A stretch of 64,000 bases of DNA from CAXXOK01 sp963675365. GTDB lineage: Bacteria; Bacillota; Clostridia; Christensenellales; Aristaeellaceae. Every line of letters begins with the position of its first letter. The stretch's first letter is position 1. A program made the translations under genes and the position numbers. Positions 32,733 to 41,968 of the stretch are shown here, piece after piece. The stretch covers positions 434,001-498,000 of the forward strand of contig CAXXVA010000003.1 of assembly GCA_963675365.2 (NCBI GenBank), written 5' to 3'. The notes under the pieces are model-generated. The model was not told the origin of the DNA, searched no databases, and worked only from the letters and a program-made list of their open reading frames with translations.

Positions 32733-33818
32733 ATGGATCTTTTGAAAACCATACTCTTGTATATGTCCATGCTTTATATTTCCGCCGTGCAAGTTGCGCC
32801 CGACCCGGCCACGGCGAATATCACGCCGTCGCCGATGCCCTCGCCGACCGGTATTTACGCAACGGCGACGGTATCGTCGTCGACGCCAGTTCCAACGCCC
32901 GCGATTACGGCCAACCCCGCGTACGGCACGCTGGTTCTGGGCGACCGCGGCTCCGAGGTCGGTGAAGTGCAGCGGAAGCTGCAGGAGCTCGGGTATTATA
33001 CGTACGAGATTGACAACGCCTACGGCAACCAAACCCGCCGCGCCGTGGAACAATTTCAAACCCGCAACGGCCTGACGGTGGACGGCATCGCGGGCAAGTA
33101 TACCCAGACCATTTTGTTTGAGTCGGCCGATGCAATCGCCGCGCCGACCGCTTCGCCGGCGTTCCTGCCCGACGATACGCTTACGCCGCCGCCTATGACC
33201 GCTACCGTAGCGCCAACGCCTACGTCCGCGCCGGCTGAAGCGACCGACGCGCCTACTGCGGAGGCCACGGCGCAGCCAACGGCGACGCCGACGCTCACGC
33301 CTCCGCCGGCGACCGAAGAACCTACGGCGGAAACGGCGGCTCCGTCCACAGAAACGCCCGAGCCTTCTCAAACCCCGGCGGAGAACGCGGCTGTGCTGCT
33401 GGATAATTACAGCTTTGAGTTCCCGGGCTTTACCCAGCCGCTGACGGTCGGGGATACCGAAACCGTACTCCATCCGGCCCAGCTGGATGATATACTGTAC
33501 ATACCGCTCATCGAAATTCTCCAAAACGCCGGCAACGTCGTTGTCACCAATACAAGCGGCAGCGTGGAGGAAACCGCCTTTGCGGTGCTGACGGATTTCT
33601 ACCAGATCAGCTATACGGTAAGCGAAGACGGCAGCGTAAGCGACCTCGTGGTGGAAAAGAACGCCAAAGCCATACCGCTTTCCAACCGCAGCGCGTTCCT
33701 GCTGGACGGCGTACTCTTCCTTCCGATGGAAGATATGGCCAGCAGAACGGGTATCGCTTTCAGCGTGGACGACGCGACCGGGATGATTACCGTAACCATG
33801 CCAACGGCAGGAACATAA
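32733..33818 (+). CDS. Exported peptidoglycan-binding protein with C-terminal copper-amine-oxidase-N-like domain
   Basis: A 361-residue protein. After a hydrophobic N-terminus (signal or anchor, residues 4-20) and a Pro/Thr-rich stretch comes a peptidoglycan-binding domain (about 68-140; LGDRGSEVGEVQRKLQELGY, with AVEQFQ and GIAGKYT). A long Pro/Thr/Ala linker follows (about 145-215), then a C-terminal domain (about 220-357) that looks like the paired Cu-amine-oxidase N-domain fold (YIPLIEILQNAG, LFLPMEDMASRTGI). There is no catalytic domain, so it is probably structural. The ATG at 32733 follows AAGGGAAG; a GTG at 32724 lies within that site. Confidence 0.78.
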   Translation: MDLLKTILLYMSMLYISAVQVAPDPATANITPSPMPSPTGIYATATVSSSTPVPTPAITANPAYGTLVLGDRGSEVGEVQRKLQELGYYTYEIDNAYGNQTRRAVEQFQTRNGLTVDGIAGKYTQTILFESADAIAAPTASPAFLPDDTLTPPPMTATVAPTPTSAPAEATDAPTAEATAQPTATPTLTPPPATEEPTAETAAPSTETPEPSQTPAENAAVLLDNYSFEFPGFTQPLTVGDTETVLHPAQLDDILYIPLIEILQNAGNVVVTNTSGSVEETAFAVLTDFYQISYTVSEDGSVSDLVVEKNAKAIPLSNRSAFLLDGVLFLPMEDMASRTGIAFSVDDATGMITVTMPTAGT

Positions 33819-33836
33819 AGGAGCGGGGTGGACAGT

Positions 33837-34910
33837 ATGTACGATATCAAAATCACCAGGGCGGAGGTCCTCAAACAGAAGCCGGAAGACGAGTCCAAGC
33901 TTGGGTTCGGCAGGATTTTTACCGATCATATGCTGCGAATTGACTATAACGAGGGCACGGGCTGGCACGACGCGAGGGTCACGCCGCTTGAGAACCTGTC
34001 GCTGCATCCCGCCAGCGCGGTTTTGCATTACAGCCAGGAGATTTTCGAAGGCGCGAAATGCTACCGCAGGGCGGACGGCGGCATGAACCTGTTCCGTATC
34101 CGCGATAATTTCGAGCGCATGAACCGCTCGGCGGCGCGTATGGGCATGGCGACGATGCCGATTGAGCTGTATGTGGAAAGCCTACTGGCGCTTTTGTCCG
34201 TGGATAAGGAATGGACGCCGCATCAGGAAGGCACGTCGCTGTATATCCGTCCTACGATGATCGCCACCAAGGAATACCTTGGCGTGTCGGCGTCGGACAG
34301 CTACCTGTATTACGTGCTCCTGTCGCCAAGCGGCGCGTATTACGCCGGCGGGCTTGCGCCTGTGGGCATCTACGTGGAGGACGAGCACGTACGCGCGGTG
34401 CGCGGCGGCGTGGGCGTGGCCAAGACCGGCGGCAATTATTCAGCGAGCATCCTGGCGGGCATGAAAGCCAAGAAACTCGGGTACGCGCAGGTTTTGTGGC
34501 TGGACGGCGTGGAACAGCGCTACGTGGAAGAAGTCGGTGCGATGAATATGATGTTCGTATACGGGAATAAAAAAATCGTCACCCCCGTTTTGAACGGCAG
34601 CATCCTGTCGGGCATCACGCGGGATTCGACTCTGAAACTCGCCAAATACCTGGGCTACGAAACCGAGGAGCGGCCTGTGCCCATCGACGAAGTTATTTCG
34701 GCCGCCAAAAGCGGCGCGATTACCGAGGCGTTCGGCACGGGCACCGCGGCGGTGATCTCGCCTGTCAACAAGATCTTCTTCAAGGGCGACGAAGTTCTGA
34801 TCGGGGACAACACCATCGGGCCGATCGCCCATCAGCTATACGATACGCTCACCGGCATCCAGTACGGCAGGGTGAAGGATCCGTTTGATTGGATCACGCC
34901 CGTGCCCTGA
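33837..34910 (+). CDS. ilvE: Branched-chain amino acid aminotransferase
   Basis: A fold-type IV PLP enzyme that performs the last step of valine, leucine and isoleucine synthesis, using glutamate as donor. The 357-residue protein has the family pattern of the long (BCAT/eukaryote-like) form: HYSQEIFEGAKCYR, the catalytic lysine in VGVAKTGGNYSASI, the phosphate site in EEVGAMNMMFVYG and SGITRDSTLKLA. I chose ATG 33837 because its N-terminus (MYDIKITRAEVLKQKP) aligns with the family; a GTG at 33828 is in frame. It begins a long run of plus-strand genes. Confidence 0.95.
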   Translation: MYDIKITRAEVLKQKPEDESKLGFGRIFTDHMLRIDYNEGTGWHDARVTPLENLSLHPASAVLHYSQEIFEGAKCYRRADGGMNLFRIRDNFERMNRSAARMGMATMPIELYVESLLALLSVDKEWTPHQEGTSLYIRPTMIATKEYLGVSASDSYLYYVLLSPSGAYYAGGLAPVGIYVEDEHVRAVRGGVGVAKTGGNYSASILAGMKAKKLGYAQVLWLDGVEQRYVEEVGAMNMMFVYGNKKIVTPVLNGSILSGITRDSTLKLAKYLGYETEERPVPIDEVISAAKSGAITEAFGTGTAAVISPVNKIFFKGDEVLIGDNTIGPIAHQLYDTLTGIQYGRVKDPFDWITPVP

Positions 34911-34940
34911 ACCGTCGGGGGAGGCAAACGAGGCAAACCA

Positions 34941-35987
34941 ATGCTTAGAGAAACAAGCCTGATTCATGAGCAGGACTGGTCGGAAAAAACGCTCAGTATC
35001 CTGCGGGAAAAGCAATTTGAGGCGTGTGAACGCCGTTTATCCAATACCCTGCAGTTCAGCCTGTTTTCGCCGCTGGCAACCAATACCTATGCCCAGCAGC
35101 TGTTTGAACAGTCTTATTTTGCCGATGAAATTTCCGGCGACAGGCTGATCACAGTAGAAGCGCTGCGCGCGGAAGTACTGAAGCTTTTGCCGCACGAGGC
35201 GCACTACCTATCGTCGGCCGAAAACGCGCTGCTGGAGCAGCTTTTACTGGCAAACGGGCGTCTGACCTCAAAAAACTGGGAGGAGATTCCCGCCGCCGAA
35301 GCGCTGCAAAGCAGGCTGTGGTGTTCGTTTCAATTCGCCGGCGATAGCTGGACGCTGGAACTGGCGCAGGAACTGCGCGAACCGCTGATCAAGTATTTCA
35401 CCCAGGAAAAACACTCCAGCGCCCGCACCCGCACTTTCCGCTACGACGTAACCATCCACGGCCTTCTATACATCACCGGATTCCTGCCTTCCCAGCAGCC
35501 GCGCGGAATGTTTAAGCGGGATGTGCTGAAAGCCAAAGCCGACTTGGCGGATGTTATTGCGGACCGCTACATGAAGGCGAGCTTTGAGTACGTCACCGAC
35601 GACAACGGACAGATTGTGCTCCTGCATCCTGCGCTTGCCGATCCCTACCGGCTATTGTGGACGCTCGGTGGCAAGGTCAACGCGGCGATCACATTAACGG
35701 AGGAATCACTGCTGGGCGGCATGAACGGCATGCTCGCCGAAGAAGTGGCACTCAACGAAGCGATGCAAAGCGAACTCTACGGCAACATGCGCCCCGAATG
35801 GCGCGCCGACGAAGCGGCCGACGATCTGCGTTTCCTGGTCAAGCAAAACGTATCGTATAAGGAGCTTGAAGAGGTCATGGCGGCGATGCTGTGCATCCGG
35901 CCGACCGAAGCGATGCTTTTGGCGTTGAAAAACCTGCACAACAATACGCCGCGCTGGATCGCCATGAGCGCAAACCTGCTGCACTGA
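34941..35987 (+). CDS. Protein of unknown function, soluble
   Basis: A 348-residue protein that I do not recognise. It has no signal peptide or membrane helix, is rich in Leu, Ala and Glu, and is probably mostly helical, with an arginine-rich patch near the middle (SARTRTFRYDV). No catalytic motif stands out. The start lies 30 bases after ilvE with GGGGGAGG some way upstream. The next gene encodes an equally unknown membrane protein 26 bases further on, so the two may work together. Codon use looks like that of the neighbours, so I believe it is a real gene. Confidence 0.75.
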   Translation: MLRETSLIHEQDWSEKTLSILREKQFEACERRLSNTLQFSLFSPLATNTYAQQLFEQSYFADEISGDRLITVEALRAEVLKLLPHEAHYLSSAENALLEQLLLANGRLTSKNWEEIPAAEALQSRLWCSFQFAGDSWTLELAQELREPLIKYFTQEKHSSARTRTFRYDVTIHGLLYITGFLPSQQPRGMFKRDVLKAKADLADVIADRYMKASFEYVTDDNGQIVLLHPALADPYRLLWTLGGKVNAAITLTEESLLGGMNGMLAEEVALNEAMQSELYGNMRPEWRADEAADDLRFLVKQNVSYKELEEVMAAMLCIRPTEAMLLALKNLHNNTPRWIAMSANLLH

Positions 35988-36013
35988 ACGGCTGAGAGGA
36001 CGGAGGACTTATC

Positions 36014-37057
36014 ATGCAGTCTATCAAACGGAGTTCCGGCGCGCAAAATCCCATTCTGTATTACCTGTCCGCGCTGGCGTACGTTTTCCTCGCCGCTTTG
36101 ATGTATGCTGTCGCTTTTTTACCACTGGGGGCCTTGTTTTTATTTGAGGAGGGATCGGCGCTTGAGTTCCTGGCGCTGCTGTGCCCGCTGCTGCTCATTT
36201 TAGTCGTACTGCCGCTGCGATTCAGCTTTGCCCAGGCGCTTACCGATCGCTTCCGCATGCGGCCATTTTCCCTGAAAACCGCGTTCAGCTTCTCCCTGTA
36301 CGGCGAAAAGGTCGCCGAGGGATTTTTATACCTACTGCATCTGCTCAAGTGGGCGATTCCGCTGATCGTATTTTGCGGTGTAACGTATATGCTGCTGTTT
36401 GACGCCCTGGCCTTTACCCAGCCGGTGATGGATATCACGGATCTGGGCGGGACGGTGACGAACGTATGGCACGGGATCGGTAACTTCTTTACGGGCATTT
36501 TCGGCGGCGAACCCAATACGCTGTCCGGCGGCTTCGGCGAAGGCATCGTTTTCCTGCTGATCGTCGCGGGCGTCTGCCTGATCATCCTGTTCTTTGGCAT
36601 TATGCGCAACAGCGCCTACCGCTATATCTGGGCGGAGGCTACGGAGCTGGACAAAAACCCGCGGCTTGAAGCCAGGCGCTCGCTGCGTGGCAGGCGTTTT
36701 CAACAGCTTGGCGTTGCGCTGATCAATCTTTTACTGCTGTCTCCCGTGGTCATTGTGATCTACAATACCTTTGCGCCCAGAGACGCGCTGACTGATCTCA
36801 CGCTGAGCGCGATGGACCTGCTGACAGGCGAAGCATCGCTGACTGTGTCGGCCCTTCCGTATGGCAAGCTCGCGATCGTATTCTTCCTTTGCTGGCTGCC
36901 GCTGGTGCCTGTCCGCCGCATCATCACGGCGGTCTTTGCCACGGCGCGGCTGCGCCATCTGGCTAGCCCGCCGCATAAAGGTACGGGCGCTGCGCAGGAA
37001 CCCATGCCCCCGCTGTATCAGGATATGCCGGTGCAGGGCGGGCGGAATTCACGCTAA
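36014..37057 (+). CDS. Integral membrane protein of unknown function
   Basis: A 347-residue protein with about six hydrophobic segments (near 16-38, 46-68, 112-130, 176-196, 232-252, 280-302) and a soluble, proline-rich tail. It resembles the DUF975-type membrane proteins of Bacillota only loosely. The ATG follows GGAGG. A possible helical hairpin before segment four (TVTNVWHGIGNFFTGIFGG) looks amphipathic. It sits between the unknown soluble gene and an rsuA-like gene, whose GTG start begins five bases after its stop. Confidence 0.72.
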   Translation: MQSIKRSSGAQNPILYYLSALAYVFLAALMYAVAFLPLGALFLFEEGSALEFLALLCPLLLILVVLPLRFSFAQALTDRFRMRPFSLKTAFSFSLYGEKVAEGFLYLLHLLKWAIPLIVFCGVTYMLLFDALAFTQPVMDITDLGGTVTNVWHGIGNFFTGIFGGEPNTLSGGFGEGIVFLLIVAGVCLIILFFGIMRNSAYRYIWAEATELDKNPRLEARRSLRGRRFQQLGVALINLLLLSPVVIVIYNTFAPRDALTDLTLSAMDLLTGEASLTVSALPYGKLAIVFFLCWLPLVPVRRIITAVFATARLRHLASPPHKGTGAAQEPMPPLYQDMPVQGGRNSR

Positions 37058-37061
37058 CGCC

Positions 37062-37805
37062 GTGGGCACAGCAAGGCTTGACAAGCTTCTGGCCCAAAGC
37101 GGCGAGCGCTCGCGCAGCGAAGCGGCGCGGCTGATCCGAGCGGGGCGCGTCAGCGTTGACGGCGCGGTGCGGACGGATCCGGCGTCCAAGGCCGACGCGG
37201 TGCAAAGCGAGGTTTGCCTGGACGGGCAGCGGATTCTGGATACGCCCTATCAATATTTAATGCTGCATAAGCCCGCTGGCATCCTGACCGCCGCGCGGGA
37301 CCGCAGCGTAAAAACCGTGATGGATCTGCTGCCCAACGCCATGCGGGCGCGGAATGTGATGCCGGTGGGAAGGCTGGACAAGGACACGACGGGGCTTTTG
37401 CTTTTTACCAGCGACGGGCAGCTATCCCACAGACTGCTGTCCCCCAAAACCCATGTGTGGAAGGAATATGCTGTCACCGTAGATGGCGAATTGACGGAGG
37501 AGCACAAGGCCCTGTTTTTGCAGGGTGTGCCGCTCAGAGAGTTCACGGCGCTGCCCGCCGAACTTGTCATCATCAACGCGTCGGCGGGGGAGAGCCGCGC
37601 CGTGGTGCGGCTTCGGGAAGGGAAATTTCACCAGGTCAAGCGCATGTTTGCGGCGTTATCCATGCAGGTCACGGCGCTGCACCGGCAGGCGTTCGGGCCG
37701 CTGATACTGGATATCCCGCCCGGTGAATACCGCGTACTGAGCGGGGACGAGATGGATGCGCTGTACCGGGCGGCCGACTTGGATAGGGACATAGAGCATG
37801 ACTGA
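37062..37805 (+). CDS. 16S rRNA pseudouridine synthase, RsuA family
   Basis: A 247-residue enzyme that isomerises a uridine in rRNA. The N-terminal S4 RNA-binding domain (ARLDKLLAQSGERSRSEAARL) is followed by the RsuA/RluB-type catalytic core with the active aspartate in VGRLDKDTTGLLLFTSDG, then LREGKFHQVKRMF. The usual target is position 516 of 16S rRNA. Start: GTG at 37062, five bases after the preceding stop, with a purine-rich site inside the previous gene; the longer frame from 36861 is not real. It overlaps the next gene by eight bases. Confidence 0.9.
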   Translation: MGTARLDKLLAQSGERSRSEAARLIRAGRVSVDGAVRTDPASKADAVQSEVCLDGQRILDTPYQYLMLHKPAGILTAARDRSVKTVMDLLPNAMRARNVMPVGRLDKDTTGLLLFTSDGQLSHRLLSPKTHVWKEYAVTVDGELTEEHKALFLQGVPLREFTALPAELVIINASAGESRAVVRLREGKFHQVKRMFAALSMQVTALHRQAFGPLILDIPPGEYRVLSGDEMDALYRAADLDRDIEHD

Positions 37806-38427
37806 GCATTATTTTACCGAATCACCGGAAAGCGGACATAAGCCGCTTTCGTTTCAGACGCAGTACCGGAGCCAGACCCTGACTTTTCATACCGACAGCG
37901 GGGTGTTTTCCCGTACGGAACTGGATAAAGGATCGGAAGCGCTTTTATTGATGCTGCCTGAAACCATTACGGGCGACGTGCTGGACATGGGCTGCGGCTA
38001 TGGCGCCATCGGCCTGAGCTTGCAAAAGGCAAACCCCGGCTGCAGGCTGACGATGGTGGACGTCAACGCCCGCGCGGCCGCATTGGCTGAACAAAACGCA
38101 GCGGAAAACGGATTGGACGCCACTGTTCTGCAAGGCGACGGTTTTGCCGCCGTCGCGGACAGGCGCTTTGATTTGATCGTAACAAATCCGCCGATCCGCG
38201 CCGGAAAACAGGTGATCTACCGCATGTTTGCGGACGCCGCTAAGGCGCTGAACGCAGGCGGTACGTTTATGCTCGTCGTCCGAAAGCAGCAGGGGGCGCC
38301 GTCGGCCGTCCAGTATTTGCAGACCCTGTTTGCGAGCGTGGACATCCTGACCAAAAAAGGCGGATTCTGGGTTATCCGATGTGAAAATCCCCGAAACGGA
38401 ACGGAATCGAAAAGAGTTAGGATATGA
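37798..38427 (+). CDS. Class I methyltransferase, RsmC/YbxB-like
   Basis: A 209-residue SAM-dependent methyltransferase. The SAM-binding motif VLDMGCGYGAIGLSL and the NPP motif of nucleic-acid N-methylation (LIVTNPPIRAGK) are clear, as is the opening HYFTESPESGHKP seen in the short RsmC-like family of Gram-positives. The likely substrate is a guanine in 16S rRNA (m2G). It overlaps both neighbours by a few bases, consistent with coupled translation within this rRNA-modification stretch. Confidence 0.9.
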   Translation: MTEHYFTESPESGHKPLSFQTQYRSQTLTFHTDSGVFSRTELDKGSEALLLMLPETITGDVLDMGCGYGAIGLSLQKANPGCRLTMVDVNARAAALAEQNAAENGLDATVLQGDGFAAVADRRFDLIVTNPPIRAGKQVIYRMFADAAKALNAGGTFMLVVRKQQGAPSAVQYLQTLFASVDILTKKGGFWVIRCENPRNGTESKRVRI

Positions 38428-39611
38428 AGTACGATAACGCGTTTTTTGACGGCCCCATCGACCGCTGCTGTACGGCATGCGAGAAGTGGGACGGGCTTTG
38501 GGAGGACGAACGGGACGGTCTGCTGCCCATGTGGGTCGCGGATATGGATATCCGCTGCGCGCAGGAGATCGTGGACGCGCTCAAAATCCGTGCCGAGCAT
38601 CCCGTTTACGGTTACACCTACGAGCGCGACAGCGGTGTGGATGCGATGCTTGCGTATTACAAGCGCCATCAGGGTCTGGACCTGACAAGGGACGACCAGG
38701 CGACCATCCCCTGCGTGGTGACCGGTATGAAAGCCGCGATCCTCGCGCTGACGGAGCCTGGCGATTCCATCCTGATCCAGCCTCCGGTCTACGGTCCGTT
38801 TTTCTCTTCCGCGCTCGCCAACGGGCGCAAGGTGGTGCGCAACAACCTGATCCGGGACGGTGAGGGGCGGTACAGTATCAATTTCGCGCAGCTCGAAGCG
38901 CAACTCAGCGCGGGTGTGAAGATCATGCTGATCTGCTCCCCGCACAACCCGATCGGACGCATGTGGACCCGCGAAGAACTGGAGCGGACGTACCGGCTGT
39001 GCAAACTGTACGGAACGACGCTGATTGCCGACGAGATTCATGCCGGTTTTGTGTACGAACAAGGCGCGTTTACCTCCGCGCTGTTGCTTGATACGGCGAA
39101 AAATGCTAAGATTGCGGTGCTGACGAGCGCGACTAAGACCTTCAATATTGCGGGGCTGCGGCAGGCGGTGCTTTTGACCCGCAACCAGGCTATCAAAACC
39201 ACGATCACGAAGTTTATGGATCGCACCGGCGCGTCCGGCGTGAACATCTTCGCGCTGGAGGCCACCGAAGCCGCCTACCACTACGGGGACGCGTGGCTGG
39301 ATGGCCTGCTCAAGTACCTGGACGAAGCCCGCGAACTGCTGAAACGCGAGCTCATGGAGCGGCTGCCCATGGCCGTGCTGTCGCCCATCGGGGCGACTTA
39401 CATGGGCTGGATTGACCTGCGTGCCTACGGCATGACCGGCAAGGAGCTGATGGACGCGACTTACGCCGAGGGCGTGGCGCTGATGGAAGGCACGTTTTTC
39501 GACCGGGAGGACGGCGACGGCTTTTTACGGCTCAACTTCGCCTGTCCGCACAGCCAGACCCTGAAAGCGTTGGAACTTTTGGAGCGCGCCGTGAAGAAGC
39601 ACGCACACTGA
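38424..39611 (+). CDS. PLP-dependent aminotransferase/C-S lyase, PatB/MalY type
   Basis: A 395-residue fold-type I PLP enzyme. The family's opening (LPMWVADMDI), the PLP aspartate region (LIADEIHAGFVY) and the Schiff-base lysine (TSATKTFNIAGL) are intact. Members cleave cystathionine or cysteine C-S bonds (cystathionine beta-lyase, cysteine desulfhydrase) and some also act as regulators. The ATG overlaps the previous stop (ATGA) after AGGAT. Which activity dominates cannot be told. Confidence 0.92.
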   Translation: MKYDNAFFDGPIDRCCTACEKWDGLWEDERDGLLPMWVADMDIRCAQEIVDALKIRAEHPVYGYTYERDSGVDAMLAYYKRHQGLDLTRDDQATIPCVVTGMKAAILALTEPGDSILIQPPVYGPFFSSALANGRKVVRNNLIRDGEGRYSINFAQLEAQLSAGVKIMLICSPHNPIGRMWTREELERTYRLCKLYGTTLIADEIHAGFVYEQGAFTSALLLDTAKNAKIAVLTSATKTFNIAGLRQAVLLTRNQAIKTTITKFMDRTGASGVNIFALEATEAAYHYGDAWLDGLLKYLDEARELLKRELMERLPMAVLSPIGATYMGWIDLRAYGMTGKELMDATYAEGVALMEGTFFDREDGDGFLRLNFACPHSQTLKALELLERAVKKHAH

Positions 39612-39626
39612 CATACGGAGGGAACT

Positions 39627-41006
39627 ATGGAACAAATCTGCCAATGGATCGACGATCACAAAGACGACATGATACAGACCCTGCAAAAATGGCTGTCTCA
39701 CCCAAGCTTGAAAGGCAAGGCAGAGCCGAACGCGCCTTTCGGTGCGGAGGTTCGCCAGGCGCTGGATACGGCGCTTGCGGACGGCAAAGCCATGGGCTTT
39801 TCCGTGCGCGACCATGAGGGCTACGCGGGCGATATCAGTCTGGGTCCGGCCGGCGTGGAACCGCTTGGTATTTTAACGCATCTGGATATCGTCCCCGTCG
39901 GGGACGGCTGGACGGTGGATCCCTTCGCAGGCGTGACGGACGATGAAAAGATCATTGGCCGCGGCGCGATTGACGACAAAGGTCCCGCGGTAGCCGCGTT
40001 GTACGCGATGAAAGCGGTACTCGAGTCCGGCAGGCCTTTGCGCCGCGAAGTGCGCCTGATTTTAGGCTGCGACGAAGAAAGTGGCATGGAGGACATGGCC
40101 TATTACCAGAAGCACGCCGATATGCCAAAGGAAGGCTTCAGCCCCGACGCCGAATACCCTGTGATTAACACCGAAAAGGGTCTGATCGCGCTGAAGCTTC
40201 GGGCCAAACCCGCTGCAGGCGGACTGAAGGTGAAGAATATCGCCGTCGGCGAACGGCACAACGTGATTCCCGGTAAAGCTTCGGCGCTGATTGAAGGCGA
40301 CGCGGCGCTTTGCGAAGAAATCAACACGCTCGCCAAGCAAATGCTCGTAGCCGTGGAAGCGAAGGAAACGGATGAGGGTATTCTGCTGTCGGCAAAAGGG
40401 ATCGCGGGGCACGCGTCCATGCCGGAAAGCGCTAAAAACGCCTTGGGTGAGCTTTTGCTTATGCTGCGCGCTATCGGCGTGCAGGGCGTGCTGAAAACCC
40501 TCGCCGACGATATCGGCCTGGAGTACGACGGTGAAAGCCTGGGCGTCAAGTGCGAGGACCAGATCAGCGGCGACCTGACGCTGAACCTGGGCGTACTGCA
40601 CTACGACGCGCAGGGCCTGTATGCCGAGATCGACATCCGCTATCCGCTGCTTAGCGACGGCGAGCGGATCATCCATACCATCAAGGCGACGCTTGGCGAC
40701 GCGTTCACTGTGGAAACGCTGCATTTTAAAAAGCCGCATCATGTGTCGCCGCACAGCAAGCTCGTTACCGCGCTTTTGGACGCCTACTACATGCAAACCG
40801 GCCGCGAGCGCGAGTGCGTCGCCATCGGCGGGGGCACCTATGCCCGCTGCCTGGAGGAAGGCGTGGCTTTCGGCGCGTTGTTCCCCGGCGAACCGGAAAC
40901 CGCCCATCAGGCGGACGAATACATCAAAATCGACACCCTGATCCAAAACGCTAAGATCTTTGCCCGCGCCATCTTGCTGTTGGCAGAGCAGAAGGAAACG
41001 GAATAA
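39627..41006 (+). CDS. M20-family dipeptidase, PepV-like
   Basis: A 459-residue cytosolic zinc dipeptidase. Metal-binding and catalytic segments are present: THLDIVPVGDGW, GRGAIDDKGPAVAAL, GCDEESGMEDM and the C-terminal HQADEYI. The lid domain between about 180 and 380 fits the PepV length class (about 460 residues). The ATG follows GGAGGG. It probably supplies free amino acids from dipeptides and may serve with the adjacent aminotransferase. The stop is one base before the next ATG. Confidence 0.92.
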   Translation: MEQICQWIDDHKDDMIQTLQKWLSHPSLKGKAEPNAPFGAEVRQALDTALADGKAMGFSVRDHEGYAGDISLGPAGVEPLGILTHLDIVPVGDGWTVDPFAGVTDDEKIIGRGAIDDKGPAVAALYAMKAVLESGRPLRREVRLILGCDEESGMEDMAYYQKHADMPKEGFSPDAEYPVINTEKGLIALKLRAKPAAGGLKVKNIAVGERHNVIPGKASALIEGDAALCEEINTLAKQMLVAVEAKETDEGILLSAKGIAGHASMPESAKNALGELLLMLRAIGVQGVLKTLADDIGLEYDGESLGVKCEDQISGDLTLNLGVLHYDAQGLYAEIDIRYPLLSDGERIIHTIKATLGDAFTVETLHFKKPHHVSPHSKLVTALLDAYYMQTGRERECVAIGGGTYARCLEEGVAFGALFPGEPETAHQADEYIKIDTLIQNAKIFARAILLLAEQKETE

Positions 41007-41007
41007 T

Positions 41008-41280
41008 ATGAGACTGGATAAATTCTTAAAGGTTTCACGCATCATCAAACGCCGCACCGTGGCAAACGACGCCTGCTCCGGCGGGCGCGTGAGCCTCAAT
41101 GGCCGCACCGCCAAACCCGGCGCGGACGTGAAGCCCGGCGACGTGATGGAGATACGCTTTGGCAACCGCGTGGGCAAATACCGCATTCTGGACGTGAAGG
41201 AAACCGTGCGCAAGGAAGGCGCGGCCGACCTGTACGAGGTACTGGAGGAAGACGACAGCATCAGGGCGGAGCGCGGTTAA
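41008..41280 (+). CDS. S4-domain RNA-binding protein, RqcP/Hsp15-like
   Basis: A 90-residue protein made of a single S4 domain (MRLDKFLKVSRIIKRRTVAND at the N-terminus) and a short acidic tail. In Bacillota the family member RqcP binds obstructed 50S subunits and helps RqcH add alanine tails. The start ATG lies one base after the PepV-like stop, and the stop is one base from ispD. In many clostridia this gene lies near mazG, yabP or divIC; here it is placed with isoprenoid genes. Confidence 0.85.
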   Translation: MRLDKFLKVSRIIKRRTVANDACSGGRVSLNGRTAKPGADVKPGDVMEIRFGNRVGKYRILDVKETVRKEGAADLYEVLEEDDSIRAERG

Positions 41281-41281
41281 G

Positions 41282-41968
41282 ATGAAAGCGTATGCGATCA
41301 TCCTCGGCGGGGGCAGTTCCAGCCGTATGGGCGTAGAGGACAACAAGGTGTTCCTGCCCATCCGGGGCATCCCGGCGATCGTGCGCGCCATTGTGCCGTT
41401 TTCGGGCATCTGTGCGGGTGCGGTGATCGTTGCAAGACCGGAGGAAACGGAGCGCATGGAATCCGTCGTACACAAGTTCGGGCTGTCGCGTTTCGTGCAT
41501 ACGGTCGCGGCGGGCGGAGACACGCGGCAGGCCTCGGTGTACAGTGGTCTGCAGGCGCTGCCGGAGGACGCGGAATACGTACTGATCCACGACGGGGCGC
41601 GAGCTTTTGTGACGGTGGATATCATCACCCGTGCGCTGGATTCCGCGCGGGAACGCGGCTCGGGGGTGGCGTCGGTTGCCGTGCACGATACCATCAAACG
41701 TGTGGATGAAACGGATAGGGTACTGGAAACACACGACCGCGGAAGCCTGCGCGCTATGCAGACGCCCCAGGCGTTTGAGACAGCGCTGATTAAACAGGCG
41801 CACGAAACGGCGCGTAAAGACGGTTTTCTGGGCACGGACGACGCCGCATTGCTCGAACACGCGGGCATCAAGGTGTACGTCACCGAGGGGAGCCGCCGCA
41901 ACATCAAGCTGACGACTGTGTTTGACCTGAAGCTGGCTCTGGCGATACTGGAGGATGAAGACGCATGA
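41282..41968 (+). CDS. ispD: 2-C-methyl-D-erythritol 4-phosphate cytidylyltransferase
   Basis: The third enzyme of the MEP isoprenoid pathway: it joins CTP and MEP. The 228-residue protein has the nucleotide-binding motif ILGGGSSSRMG with the following basic residue (K17-type position, DNK), the VLIHDGARAFV metal region, and TTVFDLKLA near the end. It overlaps ispF by four bases (ATGA), the usual arrangement of consecutive pathway genes. Confidence 0.95.
   Translation: MKAYAIILGGGSSSRMGVEDNKVFLPIRGIPAIVRAIVPFSGICAGAVIVARPEETERMESVVHKFGLSRFVHTVAAGGDTRQASVYSGLQALPEDAEYVLIHDGARAFVTVDIITRALDSARERGSGVASVAVHDTIKRVDETDRVLETHDRGSLRAMQTPQAFETALIKQAHETARKDGFLGTDDAALLEHAGIKVYVTEGSRRNIKLTTVFDLKLALAILEDEDA

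Noticed and set aside
32730..34028. A 432-codon minus-strand frame opposite the peptidoglycan-binding gene
   Set aside because: Arginine-rich shadow; the plus strand has promoter, ribosome site and recognisable domains.
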